Position numbers and translations under genes: made by a program. From Candidatus Dactylopiibacterium sp. (lineage in GTDB: Bacteria > Pseudomonadota > Gammaproteobacteria > Burkholderiales > Rhodocyclaceae), in the NCBI GenBank assembly GCA_031119555.1, contig JAVHXQ010000013.1:1-64000 (forward strand): DNA of 64,000 bases, read 5' to 3'. Of the stretch, positions 16,496 to 25,698 are shown one piece after another. The notes under the pieces are model-generated. The model was not told the origin of the DNA and made no database searches. It saw nothing but the letters and a program-made list of their open reading frames with translations. The first letter of the stretch is position 1. Each line of letters begins with the position of its first letter.

Positions 16496-17104
16496 TTACC
16501 AAGCCCACCCCGCCCGCGCCCGAACGGCGGTTCGCCCGTCGGGCTGGCGCAGGACCTCGGCGCCCAGCCGCACGCGCCCCAGGTCGCGATCCACCCACGC
16601 GCCGGGGGTGCGCTGGCAATTGCTGGGCTCGCAGCTCAGGCCGGCAGCCCAGGGGCGCGATACAGGCATCAGCGCCGGCTCGATGGGCACGTCCAGCGCC
16701 CCGACAATATCCCCGTCGGGGCTGCTCGCGACGACTCGGCGCCCTTCCCCCTGGCGGATCAGGGACAGATCCACGCGCACCGATGCGGGCTCGGCCGGGC
16801 TGCTTTGCCCGGCGCCAGGCGCCGGGGCATGAGGTTTGACTGTGACGCTGACGCGGCGCTCTTCGACGGCACCGCGGGGGATCTGATGCGGGGCCTTGCC
16901 CGCGGCGGCAGGGCTGGACGCGGGGGCGCGCGCGGCGACCACGGAGCCATCCGGCTGACTTTGCGCGACGGCGGGCGAGATCACCTCGGGCTGCGGTGCA
17001 GACGCATGCACGCCCAGGAGATACGCGCCCAGGGCGACAGCCGCGAGCGCGGCCAGCGGCGCCGCGAGACGCACCCAGCCGGGGAGCATCACGGGCGCGC
17101 TCAT
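16496..17104 (-). CDS. Membrane-anchored phage protein after the endolysin
   Basis: A 202-residue protein with one N-terminal membrane helix (about residues 10-30, APLAALAAVALGAYLLGV), a long alanine/proline-rich periplasmic stretch and a C-terminal domain with two close cysteines (LSCEPSNC). This topology and its place after the endolysin would fit an inner-membrane lysis accessory such as a spanin, but no spanin motif or nested Rz1-like lipoprotein is visible, so the function is unassigned. It overlaps the endolysin gene by 4 bp and is the last gene of the lysis block. Confidence 0.75.
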   Translation of the reverse strand: MSAPVMLPGWVRLAAPLAALAAVALGAYLLGVHASAPQPEVISPAVAQSQPDGSVVAARAPASSPAAAGKAPHQIPRGAVEERRVSVTVKPHAPAPGAGQSSPAEPASVRVDLSLIRQGEGRRVVASSPDGDIVGALDVPIEPALMPVSRPWAAGLSCEPSNCQRTPGAWVDRDLGRVRLGAEVLRQPDGRTAVRARAGWAW

Positions 17105-17556
17105 GCCACCAGCCCCGGCAGATACGGCCGCCCGCTCAGTTTCGTGAGCACCTGTCCGCGCGGCTTCGGCGCAAAACTCACGTGCACCCAGCCGCAGTTA
17201 TCCGGGTACTCCAGAATCAGCTGATCCACACCGAGCTGAGTGATGGCGCCGCGAATCAGCTCAGCCAGGGCGCGGGGCGATAGACCGCCGGCGTTGATGT
17301 CGGCCGCCTGGCCGGTGACGTGCTGCGAGTTCTGCGCGCCACCAATAGCGCCGTTGAGCGCCGGCATGCGATAGCCGCTCTGGACAACGATGGGGCGCCC
17401 GGCCAGCGCGCGAATCCGCTCCAGGCCTTCGGCGGTCTTGCGCAGGTTTGCGAGAGCCTCGGGCGTCGGCATATTGAGCCAGCCGCGCCGCTCGCCGAAT
17501 TCGCTGCGCGTGAGTTCCCGCAGGCTGAAATTGGGGGTGAGTTGTTCATTGATCAT
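17101..17556 (-). CDS. Endolysin, peptidase M15 (DD-carboxypeptidase-like)
   Basis: A 151-residue zinc peptidase of the M15/VanY-like type used by phages to cut peptidoglycan crosslinks. Ligands are visible as SQHVTGQAADI (His79, Asp86) and GWVHVSF (His125). It starts with the usual FSLRELTRSEF segment. No signal peptide is present, so release depends on a holin. It overlaps the upstream holin-like gene by 11 bp and the downstream anchored protein by 4 bp. Confidence 0.92.
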   Translation of the reverse strand: MINEQLTPNFSLRELTRSEFGERRGWLNMPTPEALANLRKTAEGLERIRALAGRPIVVQSGYRMPALNGAIGGAQNSQHVTGQAADINAGGLSPRALAELIRGAITQLGVDQLILEYPDNCGWVHVSFAPKPRGQVLTKLSGRPYLPGLVA

Positions 17557-17824
17557 GTTGGTTCAACCTCCTGCGGCGGCGATTCGAGCGGGCGCACGTC
17601 CAGGCCGCCACAGCGGCGGCCACCGCGAATGCCATCTGCGCGGGCGTGGTGTGCTCGGGGCGAAAGAAGGGCTCGAGCCCCGTTGCGAGCGCCGCGACGG
17701 CGAACGCAATGAGGGGCACGAGGTAGGTCAGCCGGGTACGCCGGTCCGTGCGGTTGAGAACGACAACAACGCGGGCCAGAATCGCCAGCGTGGCGGCGAG
17801 GTGAATCAGGGAGAGGATCATCAT
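17546..17824 (-). CDS. Small three-helix membrane protein, holin candidate
   Basis: A 92-residue protein with three predicted membrane helices (LSLIHLAATLAILARVVVVL, a second near residues 30-52, a third near 60-78) and a basic tail rich in arginine, the profile of a class I holin. The ATG at 17824 overlaps the previous stop (ATGA). It lies directly before the endolysin. With another holin-like protein just upstream, one may be the holin and the other an antiholin. Confidence 0.75.
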   Translation of the reverse strand: MMILSLIHLAATLAILARVVVVLNRTDRRTRLTYLVPLIAFAVAALATGLEPFFRPEHTTPAQMAFAVAAAVAAWTCARSNRRRRRLNQHDQ

Positions 17825-18192
17825 TGGCCCCCTTCGATAGTCCGGGCCGCGCGCCCCATCACGGCGGGAATCAGGCTCTTCGAGCCCGCTCCGATCAGAG
17901 CCGCGCACGTGAGGCGCAGCGCTTCGGTGGCGGGCTGGAGGCTTTCGGCCATACTCACAAGCCAAGTCGTGAGCGCGGGCGAGGCCCAGGCGGCGATCAT
18001 TACGCTCGTGACGAGCCAGATCCCCAGGCGCCAGGGCGGCAACTGCTCGCCGTGCAGCGCGAGCGCGAAGAGCGCGCCGGTCAGCGCGGCCAGCAGCGCG
18101 TCGTACTGCATGCCGATGATGCCGCCCGTGATCGTGATCATGCCGGCGCTGATGGCGTAGCCCGCGGCGGTCGTGGTGGTCGGCTCGCTCAT
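17821..18192 (-). CDS. Holin-like membrane protein
   Basis: A 123-residue protein with hydrophobic segments near residues 11-27, 32-46, 54-70 and 93-108, so up to four helices and a short polar N-terminus. The composition and location at the head of the lysis cassette fit a phage holin that forms lesions in the inner membrane and releases the M15 endolysin. Its start overlaps the upstream gene (ATGA) and its end overlaps the next holin-like gene. Confidence 0.75.
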   Translation of the reverse strand: MSEPTTTTAAGYAISAGMITITGGIIGMQYDALLAALTGALFALALHGEQLPPWRLGIWLVTSVMIAAWASPALTTWLVSMAESLQPATEALRLTCAALIGAGSKSLIPAVMGRAARTIEGGQ

Positions 18193-18905
18193 GCGCCCAC
18201 CCCGTCTTCGGCGGCACCAGGCGCGGGCGGCGCTTCGGGCACGGGGGCGTCTGCAGGCGTCCAGACGATGAGATTTGCCTGCTCGACAACCTCGACGGAC
18301 GCGATACGTTCGCGCAAGAATCGCCCCCGCTGATGCGTCGCGTCGACGTGCGCGGCAAGCCTGTTGCCCACGTCGATCATCTGTTCCGCATCAAGCTCGA
18401 TGGCCGTGTTGTCGGCGAGCGTCCAGACAATCACCCAGGCGCCCTGCTCCACAGGCCTGGGCATGTGGGCCGCAACGATGGCGCCAACAATGCGCTGCTG
18501 GCTGATCGCGTCAGAATCAAACCGCCCAATGCCGGGCACGTCAAAGCCCCCTACCTCAGCGGCGTTGCGGCCCGCCTTGACGCGCTCCCACGCCCGGGCC
18601 TGCGCCTGGGCGAGATCGAGATTCCGCGAGGGCGTGTGCAGCTCTGCGCCCGCGAAGGGGCCCGCCGCGCTGGCGAGCCAGGTCTCTGCGGACGCGAGCG
18701 GATCTTCACCCGCGAGGGCCGACAGCGGCGCGGGGCCGTAGGTGTCCTGCCAGGCCACGGGCGCGCCTTCCTGATCGTGCATGGCCTGCGTTGCCCAGGA
18801 ATTCACGACGACGAACACTCCAGCAGCACGCACGCCAATGTGCGTGGCCCGGTGGTAGTGCGTTGGCACGCCCGTGGGCGTGATGAACTCTCGAATGAAT
18901 GGCAC
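18189..18905 (-). CDS. Tail fibre-associated protein with DUF4376-like domain
   Basis: A 238-residue protein. Residues about 108-150 (ARAWERVKAGRNAAEVGGFD, then FDSDAISQQRI) match the DUF4376 pattern found at the end of many phage tail fibre and fibre assembly proteins. The C-terminus ends in a proline/alanine-rich tail. It is the last gene of the tail block before lysis, where fibre chaperones are often encoded. An adhesion or chaperone role is likely but not proven. Confidence 0.78.
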   Translation of the reverse strand: MPFIREFITPTGVPTHYHRATHIGVRAAGVFVVVNSWATQAMHDQEGAPVAWQDTYGPAPLSALAGEDPLASAETWLASAAGPFAGAELHTPSRNLDLAQAQARAWERVKAGRNAAEVGGFDVPGIGRFDSDAISQQRIVGAIVAAHMPRPVEQGAWVIVWTLADNTAIELDAEQMIDVGNRLAAHVDATHQRGRFLRERIASVEVVEQANLIVWTPADAPVPEAPPAPGAAEDGVGA

Positions 18906-18917
18906 GTCGTCTCCTGA

Positions 18918-19622
18918 TTACAAGCTCGCCACGTCGACAAGCGTTTTGAAATTGCCCGGGATCTCAAGGGGACCTTCCACATAGTCCCCGCCCGGATAGT
19001 TCGGATTGCCAAAAGGGGTCGCAGTGATGATCAGCGTGTCGCCAGTCACGTCAGCGCCGGCGGTGCGGATCGCCCCGTACTGCTGGCGAACGAACACCCA
19101 CTGATCGCCGGGGAAGTCCGTCTGAGCCAGCCACCGATAGCTGTTTGCGCCCACGATGACCGCCGGCACCACGCCGGCGCCGTAGCTGCGCGAGAAAGCG
19201 GCCGCCTCGGTGCGCACGATGTCGAGCACGCGCATGTAGCGGTAGCGGGAATCAAAAGCCACGGAACCATCCAGGCGCTTCACGCGCATACCGTAGGCCG
19301 CCTCGTAGTAGCGCGTGCCGTACTGCGGCACATCGAAAATCCAGTAGTCGACGGTCGAAGCGTCGTAGCTGATGAACTTGAACGAGCTCGTCGTGCCCGA
19401 GGACGTTACGAGCATGCAGGCCGTGAGCGCGCTCGCGCGGTAGGCAACCATCGCAAGGCCCGAGGGGTTGTCGAAGCTCAGCGTGGCGGCGCGCGCGCCC
19501 GACCAGCCGTCCCACGCGGTCACGGCAAGCGAGCCGGCGCTGCGTGCGACCAGGTTGCAGTAGGTGGGATCAAACTGAACGCCCCCTCCATTGACGCGGC
19601 GAGCGCGGATGCCGTAGGTCAT
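18918..19622 (-). CDS. Putative virion or tail fibre protein
   Basis: A 234-residue, beta-rich protein of unknown family (GIRARRVNGGGVQFDPTYC at the start; many aromatic residues). Its N-terminus resembles that of the next upstream gene (GIR-x-R then FDST/FDPTY), suggesting that the two diverged from a common module. The start overlaps the upstream stop (ATGA). The position between the tip protein and the fibre-associated gene suggests a tail-surface role. Confidence 0.7.
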   Translation of the reverse strand: MTYGIRARRVNGGGVQFDPTYCNLVARSAGSLAVTAWDGWSGARAATLSFDNPSGLAMVAYRASALTACMLVTSSGTTSSFKFISYDASTVDYWIFDVPQYGTRYYEAAYGMRVKRLDGSVAFDSRYRYMRVLDIVRTEAAAFSRSYGAGVVPAVIVGANSYRWLAQTDFPGDQWVFVRQQYGAIRTAGADVTGDTLIITATPFGNPNYPGGDYVEGPLEIPGNFKTLVDVASL

Positions 19623-19924
19623 GCCACGACCCCCACCACGAGGCGCATGCTCGTTTTGTGAGTCGCGAAGGGCACGCCCCCGACGAATGCCCACGAGACC
19701 ACGCCGCCGCTCACGCTGATGCGCGGGTACTCGGCCACGAGCGACTCGTTCGTGGCCTGCACGGGCAGCGCCATGTAGAAGAGTTCCTCCCCTGCCCCCA
19801 GTGCGTAGGAGCGGCTTCCGTTTGATGCGCCCGTGTCGAACGTCTCGATCACCCGCGTGCAGCGCCACGTGCTATCGAAGATGACGCGGTTTGCGAGATC
19901 GCGGAGACGGATGCCCTGGCTCAC
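19619..19924 (-). CDS. Small putative tail-surface protein
   Basis: A 101-residue protein beginning MSQGIRLRDLANRVIFDSTW, with a beta-rich core and a valine-rich end. It shares N-terminal features with the larger protein encoded just downstream. It overlaps both neighbours by 4 bp, so it is made with the tail tip/fibre set. No family name can be given from sequence alone. Confidence 0.7.
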   Translation of the reverse strand: MSQGIRLRDLANRVIFDSTWRCTRVIETFDTGASNGSRSYALGAGEELFYMALPVQATNESLVAEYPRISVSGGVVSWAFVGGVPFATHKTSMRLVVGVVA

Positions 19925-21264
19925 GAGCGGAACTCCCCGACCTCGACGATCAGGACGTTGTTCGCCGCATACACGTAGAAGCCCTTCTCTGTATGCTCCG
20001 TGCGCTCGCCCGTGGTAGCGCTGCGCGCCAGGAACTTGGTGGCCTCGATGTCGCCCTTCGCGACCACGTTGCCAGCATTGTCCACGCTGAAATTAGGAAA
20101 GCTGATGCCGGCCTCGCCCGAGCTGTGCATGCGAATGCGGCAGGCCCCGGCGACGAAATCCGCAAACGTGGTTCCATTGTCGTGGCGCGCGAGAACCCAG
20201 CCGGCCGCACCATCGGCCCACCACTTCGTGTTTGATCTGAGCCACCCCCAGCCGGCGGCGTTGAACGACACCTGGCCGGCATTGATGGAGCCGAGATCCG
20301 CGCTGATGAACGAAAGCGACCGACCCGACAGCTCATCAAAAACGCCCTGCGCGGCCAGCACGCTCACCGCGTTGATCGTCTCTGCCGACAAGTGCCGGGC
20401 GAGCACGGTGCCGTCGATGATCGTTTCATCGGCAGAAATCAGGAGCTTGCCGGTCGTGCCATCGTTGAAGAGCTTGATGCCGGTCATCTTGCCGTTGGCA
20501 TCGATCAGCACGCCCCAGGACCCGGACGCGCCGGCGGCGGTGGCTTCGGCCAGCGTCGTGACTTGCACGATTGCGCTATTCACATCGCCGCCAGACTCCA
20601 GCCTTGCGCCGACCTGCTGCACGGAGCGCGACAGCGCCCGGTCGCGCTCGGCACGCACTTCCTCTTCGGCCTTGATGCGCGCATCCGCCGCGGCCGATGA
20701 GGCGGAAAGCTCGGTCACGCGCGAGGCGGTGGCCGCGAGTTCGCTCGCCAGGTAGTCCTGCGACTCACGAATCGCCGCGCGCGTGCCTGCGGCAGACTCA
20801 GCCCACAGCGATGGCTCGGTCTGCCCCGGTAGCGCCTCTTCAACCGTCGGGCGCAGCAGGCAAACGGTGCAGGACGTCGCGCCCGCAACAGGGGTCTGCG
20901 CGAGCCGATACTGCAGCCAGGCCGCGCCGGACGGCGCCAGGGCGAACACATGCACGCGCGGCCAGTTTGCGAGGTCCGCGCCCCCGCCCGTATCGGTCGC
21001 GACCGGCGCCGTGGCGTCGCCCGTATCGGGCATCAGCTCGCCGGCTGCATTGAACCAGCGGATGCGCAGGCGGGCGGTGCAGCCGATGGTCGCGATGTAG
21101 CCGGCGAGGCAGTAGCGCACGCCGGGGGAAACGGCGACCAGGCCGGCCGAGATCGCCTCGCGCACGCGCTGCTCCGCAGCCGCACCGGTCTGCGCGAGGC
21201 CGATGTAGTTCATGCCCGCCGGGCGCGGCAGGCTGTTGAGGTTGCGGTCGAGGGTGACGGCCAT
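19921..21264 (-). CDS. Tail tip/host specificity C-terminal-like protein (DUF1983-like)
   Basis: A 447-residue protein. The N-terminal 160 residues form a carbohydrate-binding-like beta domain. A helical coiled segment follows at about 165-235 (RAAIRESQDYLASELAATAS). A domain like the DUF1983 part of lambda J then starts near residue 240 (GASGSWGVLIDANGKMTGIK, IDGTVLARHLSAETINA). Here the J-like C-terminal module is a separate gene from the main tip protein, with a fibre gene between them. It probably contacts the receptor. Confidence 0.82.
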   Translation of the reverse strand: MAVTLDRNLNSLPRPAGMNYIGLAQTGAAAEQRVREAISAGLVAVSPGVRYCLAGYIATIGCTARLRIRWFNAAGELMPDTGDATAPVATDTGGGADLANWPRVHVFALAPSGAAWLQYRLAQTPVAGATSCTVCLLRPTVEEALPGQTEPSLWAESAAGTRAAIRESQDYLASELAATASRVTELSASSAAADARIKAEEEVRAERDRALSRSVQQVGARLESGGDVNSAIVQVTTLAEATAAGASGSWGVLIDANGKMTGIKLFNDGTTGKLLISADETIIDGTVLARHLSAETINAVSVLAAQGVFDELSGRSLSFISADLGSINAGQVSFNAAGWGWLRSNTKWWADGAAGWVLARHDNGTTFADFVAGACRIRMHSSGEAGISFPNFSVDNAGNVVAKGDIEATKFLARSATTGERTEHTEKGFYVYAANNVLIVEVGEFRS

Positions 21265-21266
21265 CG

Positions 21267-22346
21267 TTACGCAACCGACAGGAAGACGATCCCGCTCAGA
21301 TAGATGTAGTCATTCACCGACGGCACGGTGGGCATCAAAACCCCCGCGGTCGAGATTTGCACGAACCCGAACGCAGCATTCGAAACAACCGCTGCGCCGA
21401 AGTTCGTCAGGACCGGACGGAACCCCGCAGGCAGGGTGAATGCCGGCTGCCCCACCGCCCCCGAACGGATCGCCCCCTCAAGGTGTGTCGCCCCCGAGCA
21501 GTCACGCCAGTAGCGCGGCTCGAAACCTGGGTAGGCTTCCCATCCGTTCGTATACCCCGTCACCAGCGCTGCAGGGCGATACAGCGGGGAGCGACCGTTG
21601 GCTGCAAAAATCGATACGCGGAATGTCGTGGTCGTGATCGCTTCAACGCGCAGCACGTCGCCCGCGCGCGTCGTGTATGAGGCCGCCCCCTGGACGGCAA
21701 TGTTGGCGCTGTTCGTGATCGTGATACCGGCCGCGCAGGTCAGCCAGCGCACGGCGCCCGCCTGCGGTGCTGCCGGGAATGCAGTGATCGTTGCAGTGCC
21801 GGTCAGCGCGATGTTGTTGCCCTTTGCGGCCCAGATCGCTGACGCGGTTGCGGACGAGACAACCGACGCCGCCGCTTCGTTGATTGCCTCGCTCAGCGAA
21901 ACCGCCACGCCCGAGCGCAGATAGCGCCCATCGGCCTGCGTCTGCGTCGGGCGCTCGGCCTGCCCCAGCTGCAGACTGTCAAGCTCGGAGTTGATTCCAT
22001 TCAGAGCCGCCGGCAGCCCTTCGACTGTGCTGATCCCCTGGGTGCCCGTGTGCGAGCTTCGGTCGCGCAGGGCCGAGTCCGTGGCATTTGCGGTGGCGCC
22101 GGATGCGATGCCGCCGAGCTTGACGACGCTCGCAGCGCTCATGAAGCCCGCAGCCGTATCCGTTGCCTCCGCATGCGCGTCGCCGCGGGTCCCCACGTGA
22201 GCTGCAGGGGCGAAACCGCTCGCCGCAGAAGCGGGCATGAGCGTGCTTGCGGGCTTCTTCACGAGATGCCCCGCGGCGGTCACGCCGAGCAGATTTACCG
22301 GATCTCCTGCGGGCACGTCTCCCACATTCACTACGCTTTCAGCCAT
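21267..22346 (-). CDS. Putative receptor-binding tail fibre protein
   Basis: A 359-residue alanine/threonine/glycine-rich protein with low-complexity fibre features: a short N-terminal attachment segment, helical repeats, ADGRYLRSG (a common fibre junction) near residue 140, and a compact C-terminal beta domain from about residue 270. It directly follows the tip protein gene (2 bp between stop and start). Host range is probably set here. Confidence 0.8.
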   Translation of the reverse strand: MAESVVNVGDVPAGDPVNLLGVTAAGHLVKKPASTLMPASAASGFAPAAHVGTRGDAHAEATDTAAGFMSAASVVKLGGIASGATANATDSALRDRSSHTGTQGISTVEGLPAALNGINSELDSLQLGQAERPTQTQADGRYLRSGVAVSLSEAINEAAASVVSSATASAIWAAKGNNIALTGTATITAFPAAPQAGAVRWLTCAAGITITNSANIAVQGAASYTTRAGDVLRVEAITTTTFRVSIFAANGRSPLYRPAALVTGYTNGWEAYPGFEPRYWRDCSGATHLEGAIRSGAVGQPAFTLPAGFRPVLTNFGAAVVSNAAFGFVQISTAGVLMPTVPSVNDYIYLSGIVFLSVA

Positions 22347-22348
22347 CT

Positions 22349-25252
22349 TCAGATCCTCACGACAAGCACTGCATTCGTCCTCGGGTCGCGGAGAAGCGAC
22401 CCATCAAAATCCACAAGCACGCGCTCCCCGGTCTCCAGGGTCGAGATCGCTCGCGCCAGCGTGGTGCCTGTCGCGCTCACGAACGGGCGCGCCACATCGA
22501 CGGTCCATTCGTCCGCCGATACCTCGGCGCCGGAGTTGGGAAGAAGGTTTTTTCCGCCCACCCACCCGGCTTCAATCGCGGGGGGAATGGCCTGCTCGAT
22601 CTCGTCTGAGATCCGGTCGTCCAGTTCGTCTTCCGTGACGGCGAACCGATACGCGCCCTGGGACTTATCCCAGATCGCCATCTTTCCGGTCTTGAGGTCG
22701 TACACGGCCCAGAACGACTCCCCATCAGGAGGGGGCGAGCCCGGGGGCGCGGTAATCGCAGCGGCATCCGGCACGCGCGCTACACCATCGGCGGACGCCG
22801 AGATCGCAATGCCCACCTCGGTGGTCCAGTTCAGACCATCAGGCCCGAACTGGTCGTATTGCGTGGCGCGCACGTACCAGGTGCCCGCGTCGATGGTCGG
22901 AGACGGATATGCGGTCTGCGGCCCGTCGTAGTACGGGGTGACGGCTTGCGGGTCGAATCCCTGCGTCTGGCTGATGCAGATCCGCGTGGCCCTGTAAGCG
23001 GCATCGCTGCTTTGGCTCGCGGTGACGATCATCGAACTCGACGTGTCTTGCACGCTGATCGTGGGTGCCGGGCACTGCGCCTTCGTTGCGATCAGCACGG
23101 CGGGCTCGCTGCTCTGGCCGCTGGCCGCCACGGCAACCACCTGCACTTCCACGCTGCGCCCGATACCCCAGCTCACGAGCTGCTGCACCGTGACTTCGAA
23201 GCGCGTGTCGACGGTGCTGAGCGCCTTGCGCATTGCGCCGCCCGCGTAGAGCTCGATGTTGTAGTGCGTAGCCCCCGGGTAGGCATTCCAGCGCACGGCC
23301 ATCACGAGGCCGGCGAAGGGCGACTCCAGCACGAGCCCGCCGACAGCACCCAGCGGTGCGCCGCGCACGACGTAGGCCAGGGCTGCCACGTCAGCGAGGT
23401 CCTGCAGGTGCGCGCCGAACTTGTTGTAGCTGCGCAGCTTCAGATAGATCGTCTTGCCGATCAGGTCGGTGTTGTACGGGTAGCGCATCACGGCGCCATC
23501 CAGGCGGGCGAATTGCGCGCCTGCCGCGTGCGCCTGGCGCTTCGTGCCGTAGGCGCCGCGCCGCATGTTAGTGAGGTTGTAGCGACCGGAGCCGGTCAGC
23601 ACCGCGCCCTGGTAGGCCACAAGCTCGCCGCCTGTTGCGGTGCCAACGAAGCACAGGCTTTCAAACAGATCGCGCACGGCGGGCGTCACGGGCATCAGCT
23701 GGCCGCCCGACGCAGAAATGTCGACCGACAGGACGTTGGTCGCATCAGGGTCCGGGCCCAGCGGGTATGCGGCGGTCAGAATGCCGTGCCGGGTGGCGCC
23801 GGTAATGACGCCAATGCGGCTGTAGGTGGCGTCATCGAGCGACACCCACGCCTCGGCCCCACCCCAGTTCGGGCCGCCGCTGGCCGCTACCCAGATCTCG
23901 GGCTGGCTCGCCAGCGACACGGGCGGCTCGAAAACCACGGGCGGATGCGTGTCGCCCGGGGCGACGTTGTAGTTGGGCACGTAGCCGTCTGCCGGCTGCG
24001 TCTCGATCTTTGCAGGGCTCGCCACGCCGGCAGGCCACTCGTCTGCCAGCACGGTGATTTCGCCGTCGGGGGCGATGGTGACTTCGCGCACGCGCAGCGG
24101 GAAGTGGTCCAGCGCATGCGGCCCGAAGGTGAGCGTGATGATGTCGGCCGCTTGCAGGAGGATGAAGCGCTCATCGAGCCGCAGTTCGACCTCGGCGAGC
24201 TGATAGAGCGCGCGATCCTTAAGGCTTTCGGCCACGTGGATCGCCATGTCCGCGCGCGTGATGCAGGCAAGCTCTTTTGACTCGGCCTTCTCCCCGTACT
24301 GATTCACGTGCGTAATGTCGCGCGCCTTGACCGGAATGCTGGAGTAGTCGCGCTCGCGGCTCGTGTAGGTAAGCGTGAGGGTGTTGGACAGGTCCTGCGG
24401 TTGCTTGCGCCGCACGTTGGGGTCGCTCAGCACGTCGTGCTCGGTCAGGTCATAGACCGGCGTCGTGTCCGGTTGCCATGCGCCCACGGGCTGATCGCCC
24501 AAGGGCACGATGCGAATGCGCTCGTCATCGTCGATGACCGTGGCCACCGTGGCATCGAGCACGTCTTTCAGCCAGTCGCGCGCGGGCTTCTGGGAGTCGG
24601 CGAGCAGCGAGACGGTGAAGGCGTTTTCGGCGCACCAGATCGCGTAGTTGCTCGCGCCGGCGATCAGGGCGGGGTCCAGCCCCAGGCCCTCGAAGCGGTC
24701 GCACACCAGGTCGTGAATCACGTCGCCAGGCAGCGCGTCGCCGTTGCTGATGGCGCGCTGACCCACGACTTCGAACGTGAGCTGGGGAGAGCTGGGATCG
24801 TCGCCCAGGTCATAGCGAGCAGCGCACGCGATGGCGAGGCCCGAATAGCCCACCGCCTCGTCGGGGTGGTTCGCCACCAGGTGCGACCAGGGCGCCTGAC
24901 CGTAGCCCCCCACGAGCAGAGAAAGGCCACTGTCCGGCAGGCCCTTGATCTCTTTGTTGATCCACACCCGTGGCACGGCCTGCACGGGGCCGCCGGTCAG
25001 GGCCAGCATCATCGCGGCGCTGTACGTATAGCTGATCTGTACGCTACCGCCACCGCCGCCGCCCTTGCCCCCGCCCCCGGTCTGCGTCTCATGGCGCTCG
25101 GCCAGAAAGTCGCCGTACCAGACGAGATTGCTTGGCACGCGCGCGGTGCCGCGAAGCATGGGAATGCTGGTGCCATACGCGCTTTGCGACACGCGCATGG
25201 AGAGGATGCGCGAGGGTTCCTGGGCCGGGGTTGATGCGCCGCCGAAGCTCAT
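22349..25252 (-). CDS. Tail tip/hub protein (J-like, Phage-tail_3 type)
   Basis: A 967-residue central tip protein. The N-terminus (MSFGGASTPAQEPSRILSMR) and glycine-rich loop (about 60-72) are typical of putative phage tail proteins of GTA/lambda-J type. The middle has the DIxHVNQYGEKAESKELACI region followed by DIITLTFG, and fibronectin-like beta repeats follow before the C-terminus. It forms the end of the tail and carries fibres. The ATG at 25252 overlaps the NlpC/P60 stop by 4 bp. Confidence 0.88.
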   Translation of the reverse strand: MSFGGASTPAQEPSRILSMRVSQSAYGTSIPMLRGTARVPSNLVWYGDFLAERHETQTGGGGKGGGGGGSVQISYTYSAAMMLALTGGPVQAVPRVWINKEIKGLPDSGLSLLVGGYGQAPWSHLVANHPDEAVGYSGLAIACAARYDLGDDPSSPQLTFEVVGQRAISNGDALPGDVIHDLVCDRFEGLGLDPALIAGASNYAIWCAENAFTVSLLADSQKPARDWLKDVLDATVATVIDDDERIRIVPLGDQPVGAWQPDTTPVYDLTEHDVLSDPNVRRKQPQDLSNTLTLTYTSRERDYSSIPVKARDITHVNQYGEKAESKELACITRADMAIHVAESLKDRALYQLAEVELRLDERFILLQAADIITLTFGPHALDHFPLRVREVTIAPDGEITVLADEWPAGVASPAKIETQPADGYVPNYNVAPGDTHPPVVFEPPVSLASQPEIWVAASGGPNWGGAEAWVSLDDATYSRIGVITGATRHGILTAAYPLGPDPDATNVLSVDISASGGQLMPVTPAVRDLFESLCFVGTATGGELVAYQGAVLTGSGRYNLTNMRRGAYGTKRQAHAAGAQFARLDGAVMRYPYNTDLIGKTIYLKLRSYNKFGAHLQDLADVAALAYVVRGAPLGAVGGLVLESPFAGLVMAVRWNAYPGATHYNIELYAGGAMRKALSTVDTRFEVTVQQLVSWGIGRSVEVQVVAVAASGQSSEPAVLIATKAQCPAPTISVQDTSSSMIVTASQSSDAAYRATRICISQTQGFDPQAVTPYYDGPQTAYPSPTIDAGTWYVRATQYDQFGPDGLNWTTEVGIAISASADGVARVPDAAAITAPPGSPPPDGESFWAVYDLKTGKMAIWDKSQGAYRFAVTEDELDDRISDEIEQAIPPAIEAGWVGGKNLLPNSGAEVSADEWTVDVARPFVSATGTTLARAISTLETGERVLVDFDGSLLRDPRTNAVLVVRI

Positions 25253-25698
25253 GCCGCCCCCCTCATGCGGTAGAACCGCACCGGCTTGCCAGCCACCCGG
25301 CCTTCGTCGGCGCAGCCCAGGGTGACGCGGCCGACGTGCCCATCGGCGTGCAGGATGCGCGGCCAGCCGACAACGATGCCGGCATGCGCGAAGCAGCGAC
25401 CGAACTTCCACAAGGCAACGTCACCCGGCAGGGGCTCGTCGACAGGGTCGGCATGCGCTTGCAGCGCTTCCATGAAACGCTCTTCGGCGCGGTGGAGCAT
25501 CCAGTCCTTCGGGTAGTCCCATACCTCGGGCACGGGGAAGAGCCCAAGGTCCTCGGCATAGACAGCAATCAGCAGCTGGGCACAATCAACACCCGCGCCC
25601 CGCACGCGTGCAGCGTGGTGGTAGGGCGTGCCCAGCCAAAGCAGCGCGGCGGCAAGGATGCGTTCGGTTTGGGCAGCAGAAAGCGGCGGGGGCGTCAC
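25249..25698 (-). CDS. NlpC/P60-family tail peptidase
   Basis: A 149-residue cysteine peptidase of the tail tip, which trims peptidoglycan during injection (lambda K-like). The catalytic cysteine is in GVDCAQLL (Cys39) and the histidine in FAHAGIVVG (His105), in family order. The GTG at 25698 overlaps the previous stop (GTGA); an upstream ATG at 25788 would sit within the DUF2163 gene and is rejected. Confidence 0.9.
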   Translation of the reverse strand: MTPPPLSAAQTERILAAALLWLGTPYHHAARVRGAGVDCAQLLIAVYAEDLGLFPVPEVWDYPKDWMLHRAEERFMEALQAHADPVDEPLPGDVALWKFGRCFAHAGIVVGWPRILHADGHVGRVTLGCADEGRVAGKPVRFYRMRGAA

